Assembly (NCBI GenBank): GCA_009773005.1 | Contig: WOUT01000007.1 | Span: 1 to 64,000 of the forward strand | DNA length: 64,000 nt | Source of the DNA: Chloroflexota bacterium | Lineage (GTDB): Bacteria > Chloroflexota > Anaerolineae > Anaerolineales > Anaerolineaceae | Direction: 5' to 3' | Part shown: positions 51,628 through 62,134 of the stretch, in pieces | Position numbering within the stretch: position 1 is the first letter of the stretch | Layout: each line of letters opens with the position of its first letter | Notes under the pieces: model-generated | Database searches by the model: none | What the model was told of the DNA's origin: nothing | Seen by the model: the letters and a program-made list of their open reading frames with translations, nothing else | Program-made: the position numbers and the translations under genes

Positions 51628-53025
51628 ATGTTGAAGGTCTACAATACGCTAACCCGAAAAACAGAAGAGTTAAAAACCCTCTTGCCGAACAAGGTCTCGA
51701 TGTATGTCTGCGGTCCAACCGTCTACGCCAAGGCACACATAGGGCATGCCATGTCTGCGTTGGTTTTTGATATTATCCGTCGCTATTTTGAATATCGCGG
51801 CTATGAAGTCAAGCATGTGATGAACTTCACCGACGTGGATGACAAGATCATTTTGAAAGCCAACCAGCAGGGGATGGACCCATTCGCGCTCGGTGAATTG
51901 TACATTCGCGAATTCGAACAGCACATCAAAGACTTTAACATCCTGCCCGCCACGATCAATCCACGCGCAACCCGCGAGATGGATCAAATTCTCACCATGA
52001 TCAAGGGGTTGATCGATAAAGGCTATGCTTACCCGGTTGATGGCGATGTATACTTCCGCGTCACCAAAGATCCCCAATATGGCAAACTTTCGGGCAGGCG
52101 TGTGGATGATATGCAAGCCGGAGCGCGCATCGAAGTGGATGTCCGCAAAGAGCATCCTATGGATTTCGCTCTTTGGAAATCAGCCAAACCCGGTGAACCC
52201 GCCTGGGGCAGCCCCTGGGGCAATGGCCGGCCTGGCTGGCATATCGAGTGCTCAGCCATGAATCTCAATCACCTTGGTGAACAAATCGATATTCACGGCG
52301 GCGGCAACGATCTTGTTTTTCCGCATCACGAAAACGAAATTGCCCAAAGCGAAAGTTACACAGGCAAGCCTTTCGCCCGTTATTGGATCCATAATGGGAT
52401 GCTCCAGTTGAGCGGCGAAAAAATGTCAAAATCGATTGGAAATCTGGTGACCATTGAAGAATTCCTGTCCAAACACCCGGCCGATGCTTTGCGCATGATG
52501 GTTCTAAATTCAGGCTACCGCAGCCCATTGTCTTACTCGGAAGAAATTCTTGCTCAAGCTGAAAAGGCTATCGATCGGTTACGCTCTGCACTAAAACCCG
52601 CTTTGGGTGGTTCCACCAGTGCACCGGATGCTAGCATGAAAGCCCTGAAATCACAGATGGACGCAGCGGAAGCAGGTTTTGTCGAAGCCATGGATGAAGA
52701 TTTAAATTCCTCCGGTGCTTTGGCGTATCTGTTCGAGCTTGTTCGTGTGGTCAATCAAACCCGCGCGGATGGCGCAACTGGCGAACAGCTTGAACCCGCC
52801 CAAGCGCTGATCAGCAAACTAACCTCTGTGCTGGGTTTATCGTTGCACCAAACTGTACAGGTTGACCAGGCTGTAGATGGTTTTGTAGAACTACTGATCG
52901 AAATCCGCAAGGACTTGAGACAGAATAAACTGTGGGCGCTATCCGACAAGATCCGCGACCGCCTGGCTGGATTGGGTATCGTTTTGGAGGACAGTAAAGA
53001 CGGTACCTCATGGCATAGGGAGTAA
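51628..53025 (+). CDS. cysS: Cysteinyl-tRNA synthetase
   Basis: A 465-residue class I synthetase. The HIGH motif is AHIGHAM (about 36-42), KMSKS is intact near 266, and zinc ligands fit Cys in YVCGPT, Cys in ECSAMN, and HHENEIAQ. The gene has GGAG before ATG 51628. It sits between the PIN-TRAM and rlmB genes with 5-13 nt gaps. No T-box precedes it. Confidence 0.97.
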   Translation: MLKVYNTLTRKTEELKTLLPNKVSMYVCGPTVYAKAHIGHAMSALVFDIIRRYFEYRGYEVKHVMNFTDVDDKIILKANQQGMDPFALGELYIREFEQHIKDFNILPATINPRATREMDQILTMIKGLIDKGYAYPVDGDVYFRVTKDPQYGKLSGRRVDDMQAGARIEVDVRKEHPMDFALWKSAKPGEPAWGSPWGNGRPGWHIECSAMNLNHLGEQIDIHGGGNDLVFPHHENEIAQSESYTGKPFARYWIHNGMLQLSGEKMSKSIGNLVTIEEFLSKHPADALRMMVLNSGYRSPLSYSEEILAQAEKAIDRLRSALKPALGGSTSAPDASMKALKSQMDAAEAGFVEAMDEDLNSSGALAYLFELVRVVNQTRADGATGEQLEPAQALISKLTSVLGLSLHQTVQVDQAVDGFVELLIEIRKDLRQNKLWALSDKIRDRLAGLGIVLEDSKDGTSWHRE

Positions 53026-53030
53026 AGACA

Positions 53031-53783
53031 TTGAAAGAGTGGATCATCGGCCGCAATCCGGTCATGGAAGTGTTAAAGACGAAACGCCGTGAGGTTTTTC
53101 GTTTGCTGTTGGCTACCGGTGTTGAAGATAAGGGAAGGATCAATGAGATCGTAAAATTGGCCACTGCCCGCAAGATCCCGGTGGAACGGGTGCCTAAGGA
53201 AAAACTGGCGCACATGGGCGAAAACCCGCAGGGTATCGCGCTGGAGGTTAGCCGTTACCCCTATGTAGATCTGGCAGATATTCTGGATCTTGCTGCTCGT
53301 AAACAGGAAGATCTGTTTATTTTATTGCTCGACCTCATTCAGAACCCGCAAAATCTGGGCACTCTTCTAAGGTCAGCCGAAGCTGCCGGCGTTCATGGGG
53401 TCATCATTCCTCCGCACCGCGCGGCTGAGGTCACCCCAGCAGTGGTGAATGCCTCCGCCGGGGCAACCGAACACATGTTTATTGCGCAAGGCAACCTTGT
53501 TCAAATTTGCGGCGAACTTAAGGAAGCAGGCGCATGGATCGTAGGGTTGGAGGGGGGGTCAGATTCAAAACCTGTCCATGAAGTTCCTTTGGATGGACCG
53601 ATTGCTATTATTGTAGGCAATGAGGGCGAGGGGATGCGCGCTTTGGTGCGCGAGTCATGTGACTTTTTGTTAAGTCTGCCGATGCTGGGCAAGATCGAGT
53701 CTTTGAATGCGGCGGTTGCGGGTTCGATTGTGTTGTATCAGGTCGTGGTGACACGCCAGAAGAGCCAAATCAAACAGTCCTGA
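53031..53783 (+). CDS. rlmB: 23S rRNA 2'-O-ribose methyltransferase RlmB
   Basis: A 250-residue SpoU/TrmH-type methyltransferase that in known members modifies Gm2251 of 23S rRNA. The N-terminal domain has IIGRNPVMEVLKT. The knotted domain shows LDLIQNPQNLGTLLRSAEAAG, VGNEGEGM and LPMLGKIESLNAAVAGSI. The start is TTG 53031, with GGGAG upstream. The cysS-rlmB order is widely conserved and supports RlmB rather than a tRNA methylase. Confidence 0.92.
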   Translation: MKEWIIGRNPVMEVLKTKRREVFRLLLATGVEDKGRINEIVKLATARKIPVERVPKEKLAHMGENPQGIALEVSRYPYVDLADILDLAARKQEDLFILLLDLIQNPQNLGTLLRSAEAAGVHGVIIPPHRAAEVTPAVVNASAGATEHMFIAQGNLVQICGELKEAGAWIVGLEGGSDSKPVHEVPLDGPIAIIVGNEGEGMRALVRESCDFLLSLPMLGKIESLNAAVAGSIVLYQVVVTRQKSQIKQS

Positions 53784-53908
53784 AACTCGTCCATTAATCA
53801 CTAATCACTGATTTACTAGTCCCCGTTAGTGTTCTTACGCAATTCCAATAGTTTGTATATATCATGTAATTATGACAAAGAAGATAAAAATAATTAAGGA
53901 GAAACAAT

Positions 53909-54388
53909 ATGCTGATCAGCAGAGAATTTAATCAGGCGATCAATGTACAAATTGGTCGTGAGATGGAAGCGTCGTTACAATATTTGAGTATCGCCGCTTA
54001 TTTTGAAGGGCGTTACCTAAAAAAACTGGCAGGTCTCTTTTTTAAGCAAGCTGAAGAAGAAAATGAACATGCCATGAAATTTGTGAAATATATTCTTGAA
54101 GCTGGTGGAAATTTGGAAATTCCAGCTCTGGCAGCCCCTAAAGCAACTTTTGAGTCTGCCGAAGATGCCGTAGGGTTATCTTTAAAATGGGAAAATGATG
54201 TGACCAAATATATCTATGAGCTGGTCGAGATCACTCTTAAGGAAAAAGATTATATCGGGCGAGAATTCTTAAGCTGGTTTGTTTCGGAACAACTGGAGGA
54301 AGTTTCCTCGATGGATAACCTCCTGGGTGTGCTCAAACAGGCCGGGGAAAAGAACCTTATCATGGTTGAGGGTTATCTCTCGCATTGA
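53909..54388 (+). CDS. ftnA: Bacterial non-heme ferritin
   Basis: A 159-residue iron-storage protein forming a 24-mer in relatives. Ferroxidase-site residues can be followed as Glu near 18 (MEASLQYL), Glu-Glu and His in QAEEENEHAMK (about 50-57), Glu in VEITLKE and Gln in VSEQLEEV. The ATG follows AAGGAG. It is a single gene, with an inverted repeat downstream. Proximity to a catalase and a dead PerR is notable but they are not adjacent. Confidence 0.92.
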   Translation: MLISREFNQAINVQIGREMEASLQYLSIAAYFEGRYLKKLAGLFFKQAEEENEHAMKFVKYILEAGGNLEIPALAAPKATFESAEDAVGLSLKWENDVTKYIYELVEITLKEKDYIGREFLSWFVSEQLEEVSSMDNLLGVLKQAGEKNLIMVEGYLSH

Positions 54389-54484
54389 TCCAGATGGTTT
54401 GGAAGAAACGTTTTAAGCCAATCTGGCTTCAACAATATTTTTGAAATTTAATTGTTAACATTCATACGATCTCATCCAATTTAG

Positions 54485-54527
54485 CAACGACCACAGATGC
54501 AGGCTTCTATTCCATCCGTGGCCGTTG
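54485..54527. other. Long inverted repeat after ferritin
   Basis: 15-bp stem (54485-54499 / 54513-54527) with two G-U-type mismatches and a 13-nt loop. It could act as terminator or mRNA stabiliser between the convergent ferritin and chemotaxis genes. Confidence 0.55.
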
Positions 54528-54676
54528 TTGGCGTTATTTTGATACTTTCTGCTTTTCTCTTGATCAATTCTGTAAAAGTTTAAAAAATATTCTCGATATT
54601 CGGTCTTTATCTAAAAACGATAAAAGTGTTGGTGATCTCGGCGTGAACTTTTCCTGGCAGATAACTTGAATCCTTT

Positions 54677-57103
54677 TCAGGATAATTTAAACTGGTTCAC
54701 AACATCCTGCAATTGTTTTGCCAGGCTGGCTAATACGGTTGCCGAAGCGGTTACTTCTTCAACTTGAGCCGACATTTCTTCAGCGGAAGCCGAGACCTCT
54801 TCGATCGCCGCAGAATTCTCTTCAGAGACTGATGCGATCGTTTCAATTGCCTGGGTTACCTCGGATGAACCAGCAGCCATCTCTTCAGTTGCAGCGGTGT
54901 TTTCTTCCACGACTGCTGAAACAGAGTCAACCGCTGAGACCAGCTCATTGGCCGAAGCTGACATTTGTTCTGCGGCAGCAGCGGCTTGTTCAGCCTGGTC
55001 ATTAACAGCTTCAGTGGCCTGGAGGATGTCAAACAATGAGGATCCGGCTTCGTTGGCTGTTGAAACGCCGAGCTTAACCTCCTCGGAACCTTCATCCATG
55101 GCTGTCACAGCTTCTTTGACAGCCTTCTGAATGGATGTGATCAACGCGCCGATCTCTTTTGTAGCGGATGAGGCGCGTTCAGCCAGTTTACGAACTTCAT
55201 CAGCAACCACCGCAAAACCCTTGCCGGCTTCGCCAGCGCGGGCAGCTTCAATTGCGGCGTTGAGAGCCAGCAGGTTGGTTTGAGAAGCGATATCCTCTAT
55301 GGTGACAACAATTTCACCAATTTTGTCAGACCGGGCGCCCATCTCCTGCACTTTTATTGCCGAAACATCAACCGCTTTTTTAATGGATTGCATTCCTTTG
55401 AGGGTGTTCTCCACCTTTGATGCGCCTTGCTTGGCTGCATTAGACGCAGCATTGGATTGTTTCACGACTGCCTGGGCATTTCCGGCTACCTGTTCGATTG
55501 CGGCAGAAAGCTGCGCAGTAATTGCTGCGGCTAGATTGGTTGCATTCGCCTGATCTTGGGCTCCTCGAGCAACCCCATCGATCGCGCGAGCCATTTGCTC
55601 AACTGAAGTGGCAGTCTGATTGACAGCTTCTGATTGTTGGCTGGTTCCATGTGCCACTTGTTGAATGGTGGTGGCGATCTGATTGGTGGCGCTGGCAGCC
55701 TGACCAGCGGATCTTGCCAATTCATCAGAAGTGATGCTCACATTCACTGCGCTTTGGGCTACATTGCCAACCGACCTTCGCAGACTGGTAACCATTTGCT
55801 CAAAAGCGTTGCCGAGCAGATCCGTGTCTCCTTTGGCTTTTACGTCAATCGTGAGATCTCCCGTTGCAATTCTCTGGGCATAAGATGTCATTTCTTTGAA
55901 GTAACCAATAAGATCGGAGAACGCTCGTCCAATAGCGCCGAGTTCATCTGAGCGGAAGTCCATTTTTCCGGTTTCCTTACGGTTCATTCCGGTCACTTCT
56001 GCATCACCAGCTGATAAGAGTATTGACCCTTGAGTAATGAGGCGAATGGGTTTGCTCACCACTTCTCCGACCACAAACCACACTACGGTTAATCCGAGCA
56101 GGATCAATACTACCGAGATGCTTACCGCTAACATTGTTTGTTGTTTTGAAGCCTTGTTAACTTCAGAAACAGGAACATCCAATTGAACTGCCCAAGGTGT
56201 AGTAGTATTGCCGACAATAATTGGCGAAAAAACCTGCAATTTATCCCCTGCTACTGATATGGTTTGCATTCCAGAATTAATCAACTGTAAGTCTTGTTTA
56301 TAATCCGCTTGGATTTCACTAAGTGGTTTACCGATTAATTCAGATTTTCTGGTTATTGCAGCAATTATTCCTTTATTGCTGATGATGACTAATTGGGCTG
56401 TATTGTTGAAAAGGTTTACTTCATCGGCTGTACTTTGAAGAAAATCCAGCCTGATATCCACGCCTGCAACTCCATAGAAGACTCCATTGCGGATGATTGG
56501 CGCCATTGTGGATGTGATAAGTTCCATTTTTCCATCGATCTCAATAAAGTATGCATCAATCAAACACTCATTTTTAGTTTGTTTGGGGCACCGGTAATAT
56601 TCCCCAACACCTTCGGTGTCGAAATCTGCCAAAGGCATCATTTCAATAATTCCATTCGTCCGGCGCACCCATTTAGGGATGAATCTTCCGCTATCATCAG
56701 TTCCTTTAGTATTCGTGTATTCAGAATCCAGGCCATCAAAGGCATTTGGTTCCCAGGCTGTTGATACCCCAAGGAAATGCGGGTTGCTTCTGAGAACTTC
56801 GACTAACATGGCGTTCGCCTGGGAGCGAGTCATTTTTCCTGAATGATTTGAATCTTTTATTGATGCAAAGATTTGCGCAAGTGTCCTGGAAGCATCCATT
56901 GCCATTTCAATCTCCGCATCAATTTTACTTGCCTCAAAATTAGCATGCCCGAGGGTGATTTTCTTTGCATCTTCAAACATTACTTTCTGAGATGTAATGG
57001 CAAAATAGGTAATGATAACCCCACCGACCACAATTAACATCAACCCTACCCAAAAGACGAGTTTGGCCTGTAAAGTTTTCAGTCGAAAAAAATTATTCTT
57101 CAT
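54677..57103 (-). CDS. Methyl-accepting chemotaxis protein with dCache sensor
   Basis: A transmembrane receptor of about 808 residues. It has a TM1 near 15-35, a large extracellular dCache domain (about 40-300, with [14 protein letters not shown] in the membrane-distal to proximal turn), a TM2 near 325-345, a HAMP region, and a long cytoplasmic signalling domain ending with the hairpin [41 protein letters not shown]. Sensed ligand unknown. ATG 57103 was used; an in-frame ATG at 57154 adds 17 residues and has no clear ribosome-binding site. No che or flagellar genes are nearby. Confidence 0.92.
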   Translation of the reverse strand: MKNNFFRLKTLQAKLVFWVGLMLIVVGGVIITYFAITSQKVMFEDAKKITLGHANFEASKIDAEIEMAMDASRTLAQIFASIKDSNHSGKMTRSQANAMLVEVLRSNPHFLGVSTAWEPNAFDGLDSEYTNTKGTDDSGRFIPKWVRRTNGIIEMMPLADFDTEGVGEYYRCPKQTKNECLIDAYFIEIDGKMELITSTMAPIIRNGVFYGVAGVDIRLDFLQSTADEVNLFNNTAQLVIISNKGIIAAITRKSELIGKPLSEIQADYKQDLQLINSGMQTISVAGDKLQVFSPIIVGNTTTPWAVQLDVPVSEVNKASKQQTMLAVSISVVLILLGLTVVWFVVGEVVSKPIRLITQGSILLSAGDAEVTGMNRKETGKMDFRSDELGAIGRAFSDLIGYFKEMTSYAQRIATGDLTIDVKAKGDTDLLGNAFEQMVTSLRRSVGNVAQSAVNVSITSDELARSAGQAASATNQIATTIQQVAHGTSQQSEAVNQTATSVEQMARAIDGVARGAQDQANATNLAAAITAQLSAAIEQVAGNAQAVVKQSNAASNAAKQGASKVENTLKGMQSIKKAVDVSAIKVQEMGARSDKIGEIVVTIEDIASQTNLLALNAAIEAARAGEAGKGFAVVADEVRKLAERASSATKEIGALITSIQKAVKEAVTAMDEGSEEVKLGVSTANEAGSSLFDILQATEAVNDQAEQAAAAAEQMSASANELVSAVDSVSAVVEENTAATEEMAAGSSEVTQAIETIASVSEENSAAIEEVSASAEEMSAQVEEVTASATVLASLAKQLQDVVNQFKLS

Positions 57104-57539
57104 TTTTATAAATGCCTTCTTGTCGGTCAATAATCGCGCTGGTTGCCTTTCCATTGTGAAACAAGTAGTTGAAAAACTTTGATATTTTCACCTGATTATT
57201 ATTGTCCAGGCATTGACTTGAAAATGAAATGAGTAAAAGATAAATAAGTAATTAATTTCAGATTAATTTCAAAATCGTCGCTTAGAAAGCGAGGTTGACT
57301 TACTTAATTACATCCGGAGATTTCAATTTTTTCTAAAAGGTCAACCAACTTTTTCTGGTGACTAATAAACAAAATTCAATAAATTAAGGGTCAGTCAATA
57401 AATAACACGGTTCTTTTTTGTTCCAAAATGACTTGATGTTCTGGATGGAGAGATGAATAATCTACGTTTCCTTGGAGTTGTAACATAACTGTAAAGTAAA
57501 TTCACCTTTTTTTGAGGTATATTATATTAAGAGGTTATT
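57104..57539. other. AT-rich gap before secreted-protein genes
   Basis: About 436 nt. It has a 6-3-6 palindrome TCGCTT-AGA-AAGCGA (57278-57292) and a short direct repeat ATTAATTTCA (57251-57260 and 57263-57272 region). A -10-like TATATT box near 57522-57533 probably serves the following gene. No gene is seen here. Confidence 0.5.
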
Positions 57540-57998
57540 TTGCGAACGCTCATTGTTATCTCTTTTCTAATCCTTTCATTGACGGCCTGTGTTCGTGCGT
57601 CGAATAACCCGGACATCCCATTGATAAATGAAGCAGTTACATCTCAGCCTGCACTGTCTGCAACCGCTATAGAAAATTCACTGCCAATCGTGATTCCAGA
57701 GCCGACAAAAGAGGATGATGGTCTTACTTATGTCGAATTTACCAACGGGAACTTATGGCTGCATTTGTTCTCTCCAAAAGATGGAGATATTGTAACGCAG
57801 CCATTGGTAATTGTTTCAGGACAGGCGCCCGCAGAAACAGTCATTAGCCTGAATGAAACGATCTCGCTTGTGACTGAGGATAGTAATTTTTCAATGCCCG
57901 TTGTGCTCGAAGAAGGACCAAATGTGATTGAAGTAGTCGCAAGTAATATGGATGGCGATGAGATTTCTTTTATTTTGACGATCTTGTATGAAAAGTAG
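57540..57998 (+). CDS. Lipoprotein with Ig-like domain
   Basis: A 152-residue lipoprotein. MRTLIVISFLILSLTAC gives a signal peptide with lipobox LTAC. A Thr/Pro-poor linker leads to one Ig-like domain (about 70-150) with NLWLHLFSPKDGDIVTQPLVIVSGQAPAETVISLNE, similar to the glucodextranase-B / Big-type fold. The start is TTG 57540 with AAGAGG upstream; no ATG fits. It lies 16 nt before the next secreted protein gene. Confidence 0.75.
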   Translation: MRTLIVISFLILSLTACVRASNNPDIPLINEAVTSQPALSATAIENSLPIVIPEPTKEDDGLTYVEFTNGNLWLHLFSPKDGDIVTQPLVIVSGQAPAETVISLNETISLVTEDSNFSMPVVLEEGPNVIEVVASNMDGDEISFILTILYEK

Positions 57999-58014
57999 CA
58001 AAGGAGAATTAACT

Positions 58015-58749
58015 ATGAAAACCAAACGAATTTTTATTGTATTATCATTGGTTGTGGCGTTAATCATGATCTCGTCACAGGTGACTGCTTCCCCAAATTT
58101 GATCGAAAATAAGAAAACTCCGCCGGGATTACTTAAAACGCCCGGCGTGATGGCTACTCAAAAAGCCGAAGACCGCGCTGCCGGTATCGTTGGAAACCCG
58201 CATGGCAAACGCGAAAATTATAAGGGCACGATCACAGCCGTGGATGCCGCCAGTATCACACTCACTTTGAAAGATGACGCTTCAGTAACCATTGTGCTGA
58301 CTCCTGAGACCCGCATTCGCATCCCATCCGTAAAAGATGCTGTTGTTGATGGTCTTTTACCGGGCATGACGGTCATGGTCCAGGCTATTCGCGGTCAGGA
58401 TGATGCTCTCACTGCCCGCAGCGTAGTCGTAATCCCGGGAAAACCAACCAAGACCCATCATGTGGGAATCGTCACGGCTTATGAGCCGGGCGTCTCCATC
58501 ACCATTCAGGCTAAAGACGAACAGTTGTATACCTACTTGCTGACTGAAACAACCAAGATCCTGCCCGCAGAGAGACTGGATCTGTTGGTTGTCGGCGCAC
58601 GTGTGACCATCATCTCACCCCGTGACGTCACTTCCCTTGATCAGACCGCGAAAGGGATCGTAGTCCATCCGTCATCAGTTGGACCGACAGAAGTCGAACC
58701 TACTGAGGTTGAGCCTACAGAAGTGGAACCGACAGTCATTCCGCTATAG
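58015..58749 (+). CDS. Secreted DUF5666-type protein
   Basis: A 244-residue exported protein. The signal peptide ends near residue 24 (SSQVTA). Two repeated beta-domains of the DUF5666 type follow: GTITAVDAASITLTLKDDASVTIVLTPETRI and GIVTAYEPGVSITIQAKDEQLYTYLLTETTKI. The C-terminus repeats PTEVE three times. ATG 58015 has AAAGGAG upstream. Function unknown; probably outside the membrane. A large palindrome terminates the transcript. Confidence 0.75.
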   Translation: MKTKRIFIVLSLVVALIMISSQVTASPNLIENKKTPPGLLKTPGVMATQKAEDRAAGIVGNPHGKRENYKGTITAVDAASITLTLKDDASVTIVLTPETRIRIPSVKDAVVDGLLPGMTVMVQAIRGQDDALTARSVVVIPGKPTKTHHVGIVTAYEPGVSITIQAKDEQLYTYLLTETTKILPAERLDLLVVGARVTIISPRDVTSLDQTAKGIVVHPSSVGPTEVEPTEVEPTEVEPTVIPL

Positions 58750-58780
58750 CCAAATCATTCGAATTTGGGTATGCTTAAAT

Positions 58781-58818
58781 CAAACAAAATCCCCGGCGTA
58801 AACCGGGGATTTTGTTTG
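58781..58818. terminator. Bidirectional intrinsic terminator
   Basis: Perfect 16-bp inverted repeat (58781-58796 / 58803-58818) with loop CGTAAA. Its arms start with A-rich and end with T-rich bases, so it works for both convergent genes. Confidence 0.95.
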
Positions 58819-58826
58819 ATTACAAC

Positions 58827-59330
58827 TTATTTTATTAAAAGAATCCAAACCACCCAAATCCCGATCATCACCACACCGATCATAAATCGTGCCACCACTG
58901 CCAGCCCGCAGCCTTTGAGAATCCCCCCGGTTGACTTCAAGCTTTCTTTGAAATCCTTCTTGCGGATCCATTCCACTGCGAGGATGCCTGCCGCGGCAAA
59001 AAGCAGCCCTCCGAAGGGAGGAAGCAAAAACGTCCCGGCGATACCGGCTGTCAGTGCCACCAGCACGGCCACCCAGCTTGCGCCGGATTTGCGCGCCTGA
59101 TCGCCCATTAATAAATTGTCGACCAGGTTCCCGGCGATCATGAGAAGGGTGATGATGCCAAACAGGATACCTGAATAAATATTAAACCCGGTGACAATAC
59201 CGTACGCTAAAATCGCCAGCCAGATGATCGTGAGACCAGGGATGATGTAGAATAGCAGACCAAAAAGCCCGATCGCCATAACCACGGCCAGCACCGGGAT
59301 GAACCATGCGGAATTTGCGATATTTTCCAT
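58827..59330 (-). CDS. DUF456 membrane protein
   Basis: A 167-residue integral membrane protein with about five helices and the Gly/Pro-rich pattern of DUF456 (IPGLTIIWLAILAYGIVTGF, GNLVDNLLMGDQARKSGAS, GIAGTFLLPPFGGLLFAAAGILAVEW). Function unknown. It lies 3 nt after serS and may be co-transcribed with it. Confidence 0.82.
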   Translation of the reverse strand: MENIANSAWFIPVLAVVMAIGLFGLLFYIIPGLTIIWLAILAYGIVTGFNIYSGILFGIITLLMIAGNLVDNLLMGDQARKSGASWVAVLVALTAGIAGTFLLPPFGGLLFAAAGILAVEWIRKKDFKESLKSTGGILKGCGLAVVARFMIGVVMIGIWVVWILLIK

Positions 59331-59333
59331 AAG

Positions 59334-60608
59334 TCAACTTTGTCGGATGGCTTCAAGCCCGCCCATCCAGGGCAGCAAAACTTCGGGTATTTTTATCGAG
59401 CCGTCCGACTGCTGATTGTTTTCAAGGAGCGCGATCATCGTGCGCGGCATGCCCAGCCCGGAACCGTTCAACGTATGCACCAGGCGGTTCTTGCTTCCAT
59501 CTTCGGGTTTGTATTTAATGTTCGCGCGGCGCGCCTGAAAATCACCAACATTTGAAACGGATGAGACTTCCAGCCATTCGTCGCAGCCTGCCGCCCAAAC
59601 CTCAACATCATAGGTGATCATCGAGTTAAATCCGATGTCGCCGGTGCATAATTGCTTGATGCGGTACGGCAGACCCAATCCGACGCAAGTGGCTTCGGCA
59701 TCCGCCAGCATTTTTTCCAGCTCTGCCGCGGATTGCTCGGGTGTGCAGTAAGTGTACATTTCCACTTTGTCAAACTGGTGCCCGCGTTTGATTCCGCGCA
59801 CGTCCCGCCCGGCGCTCATTTTCTCGCGCCTGAAACAGGGCGTGTAAGCGGTGAAGCGCCGGGGAAGGGTGGTTTCTTCCAGAACCTCATCTTTATACAT
59901 TCCGGTCAACGGCACTTCCGCAGTCGGCACCATCCACAAATCTTCTTCAATGTCATGGTAAAGATTATCTATGAACTTGGGAAGCTGCCCGGCAGCGTAA
60001 AGAGTCTCGGCTTTGACCATAAAGGGGGTGTAGCGCTCTTCGTATCCCTGGCGGATATGCAGGTCAAGCATATAAGCGATTACCGCACGCTGTAGTCGAG
60101 CGCCAGCGCCATTTAATACATAAAACCTTGAGCCGGTCAGTTTGACGCCACGCTCAAAATCAATGATACCCAGTTTTGTCCCCAGGTCCCAGTGCGCTTG
60201 CGGTTGAAAGTCAAATTTTGGCAGTTCTCCGACCGTTCGCATGACCACATTCTCGCTCTCGTCCTTGCCGTATGGGGTCAGCGGGTCAGGCAAATTGGGG
60301 ATTGAAGCCAGGAAGTTCTTCAGTTTTTCATCCACCTCGCGCACGGTGTCATCCAGGCGGGCGATCTCATCGCCCACTTGACGCATGGCGTCGATTTTCA
60401 CCTGACGCTCAGCCGGGTCTGTGGTGGCGCTGATCTCTTTGGAGACCACATTGCGTTCGGCTTTCAGTTTTTCCACCCGGGTCAACAAATTGCGCCGGTC
60501 AATATCCAGTGAGAGCGCCAGGTCAACCAGAGTCAAGTCCATCTGGCGGTCAGCGAGCGCTTTTTTTACTTTTTCGGGGTTTTCACGGATGAAATTCAGA
60601 TCGAGCAT
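59334..60608 (-). CDS. serS: Seryl-tRNA synthetase
   Basis: A 424-residue class II synthetase. The N-terminal coiled-coil arm (about 25-105) is visible as charged heptads ([19 protein letters not shown]). The catalytic core shows [58 protein letters not shown] and [26 protein letters not shown] lies before the ATG. A T-box leader precedes it. Confidence 0.96.
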   Translation of the reverse strand: MLDLNFIRENPEKVKKALADRQMDLTLVDLALSLDIDRRNLLTRVEKLKAERNVVSKEISATTDPAERQVKIDAMRQVGDEIARLDDTVREVDEKLKNFLASIPNLPDPLTPYGKDESENVVMRTVGELPKFDFQPQAHWDLGTKLGIIDFERGVKLTGSRFYVLNGAGARLQRAVIAYMLDLHIRQGYEERYTPFMVKAETLYAAGQLPKFIDNLYHDIEEDLWMVPTAEVPLTGMYKDEVLEETTLPRRFTAYTPCFRREKMSAGRDVRGIKRGHQFDKVEMYTYCTPEQSAAELEKMLADAEATCVGLGLPYRIKQLCTGDIGFNSMITYDVEVWAAGCDEWLEVSSVSNVGDFQARRANIKYKPEDGSKNRLVHTLNGSGLGMPRTMIALLENNQQSDGSIKIPEVLLPWMGGLEAIRQS

Positions 60609-60619
60609 AATGACCTCTC

Positions 60620-60890
60620 TTGATAAATGGAATACGCCCCGTTCCTTTGCAGGACGAGGGGCGCGCTCGTGGTGCCACCTGCTTTTACCCTCCGTGAAGA
60701 GAGCCTTATTGTTGCGGTAACGGTGCGTCCGGCCCTCTTACGGCTGATTCAGCCCCTGCGAAGGCGACCCACCCTGACGGGTGATCGAGGTGGAAAGGGC
60801 GGATTGGCTTTTCCGGCTCGCACCTTCCGCCGGATCTCTGTATAAGCAACCTTACCGTCTTCCTCAAGTAGGTCTTGTTGGTTAGATTAT
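60620..60890 (-). promoter_or_regulatory. T-box leader of serS
   Basis: T-box core GCAGGTGGCACCACG (60682-60668). The following hairpin CGCCCC / GGGGCG (60663-60635, with an internal mismatch) has no U-run after it (TATTCCATTT). It is close to the ribosome-binding site AGAGAGG. Control could thus act on translation rather than by termination. A TATAAT box at 60891-60886 may be the promoter. Confidence 0.82.
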
Positions 60891-60968
60891 ACAACATTAT
60901 AAAGAGTGTCGAGCAACAAAAACCGGCTCGCAATTCGCGAGCTGGTTATGGTGGTTAAAAAGTCGATT

Positions 60969-62027
60969 TTAGTGAATAACCTTCCACAAGATCGTCTGCA
61001 GGATCATCGCCAGGATGAACACTCCCCCATAAATCCGGGTGTGGATGAATGCGGCTGCCACGTACCACAACGGCCAGAATTCCTTCGCTTCCGCGGGCAT
61101 CTCAACTGGGCGCGGGTGGGTGAAGATGTAAAGAATGGTTTCCCGTTCTTTTTTCTTGAGCAGGAGGGGGGTCACTAGCACCAGCAGCATGATCCAGGAG
61201 TAATACTTGGGGATGAAGAAAATGGCCAGCACGGGTAAAATGTATTGCAGTGCCATCATCACCAGCACTAGCGTTCGGCTGAGCTTTTCGCCAAGCAGTA
61301 CTGGCAGTGTGTGGATTTTCTTTTCTCTGTCTTCTCTGCGTTTGTCAATGTGCTTGCCAAAGATGACCGTCACGGTTGCCAGCGCGTAAGGCAGGCTGGC
61401 CGCCACAGCTCCCCAAGACCACGCTCCAGTGATGGCATAGAAACCACCGCCGATCATCAAAGGACCCCACACCAGGAACACTGTCAGCTCACCCAGCGCG
61501 ATGTATTTCAACGGCCAGGTGTAGAACAAGACAAATACAACCCCGGCGAACATGAGCACAAGTGTGATCAGTGGGTTGCCGGGCTGCGGGCTGGATTTTT
61601 GGGTGAGGATCAGGATGAGCCCCGCCGCGGCTGCAATCGCGCCAGTTGCTGCAATATAGGCATAAACCTGTTTGATCGACAACAATCCGCTTTCGAGTGG
61701 TTGCGGACCATATTGCGTGCGGTAATAGTTGTCCTTATCAACTCCTCGGCGATAATCTGTCAGGTCATTGACCAGGTTGTTGGTCGCGTGCGCGAAATAC
61801 AACCCGATCGCCACCAGCAGCAGCCGCCACCAGGAGAACAGATTGACCGTGGGATACCCGCCAATGGCTGCCAGCAAACCGGCAATCATCGCGGAAGTGA
61901 GGGTCATTACCAGTACGGCGGCTCGGGTGGCGACAAGCCAGCGGGAGACCAGATCCAGGTTGTCCCATTCCTCTTTGCTGATACGAGGAATAACTTGCAG
62001 CGCTTTCAACCACATTTTAAAATTCAT
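60969..62027 (-). CDS. UbiA-family prenyltransferase (MenA-like)
   Basis: A 352-residue membrane enzyme with about eight helices. The prenyl-diphosphate motif NDLTDYRRGVD fits the family NDxxDxxxD near residue 88, and a second Asp-rich patch is in GKHIDKRREDREKK. Family members attach isoprenoid chains to aromatic rings; a menaquinone precursor is likely since menG occurs at 31 kb. Other UbiA substrates cannot be excluded. ATG 62027 is used; TTG 62030 is also possible. Confidence 0.8.
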   Translation of the reverse strand: MNFKMWLKALQVIPRISKEEWDNLDLVSRWLVATRAAVLVMTLTSAMIAGLLAAIGGYPTVNLFSWWRLLLVAIGLYFAHATNNLVNDLTDYRRGVDKDNYYRTQYGPQPLESGLLSIKQVYAYIAATGAIAAAAGLILILTQKSSPQPGNPLITLVLMFAGVVFVLFYTWPLKYIALGELTVFLVWGPLMIGGGFYAITGAWSWGAVAASLPYALATVTVIFGKHIDKRREDREKKIHTLPVLLGEKLSRTLVLVMMALQYILPVLAIFFIPKYYSWIMLLVLVTPLLLKKKERETILYIFTHPRPVEMPAEAKEFWPLWYVAAAFIHTRIYGGVFILAMILQTILWKVIH

Positions 62028-62134
62028 CAATCATCACCTTTTACGAATAAGAATTTGGAAATTTCAGGTTTTATCTTAACACCAAAAAGTCATTTTTTGT
62101 GAAGATAACTATTGTCCAAAGGTTGGCTGGAGAT

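Noticed and set aside
61311-62102. 263-codon frame opposite the UbiA gene
   Set aside because: Antisense shadow with low-complexity composition.
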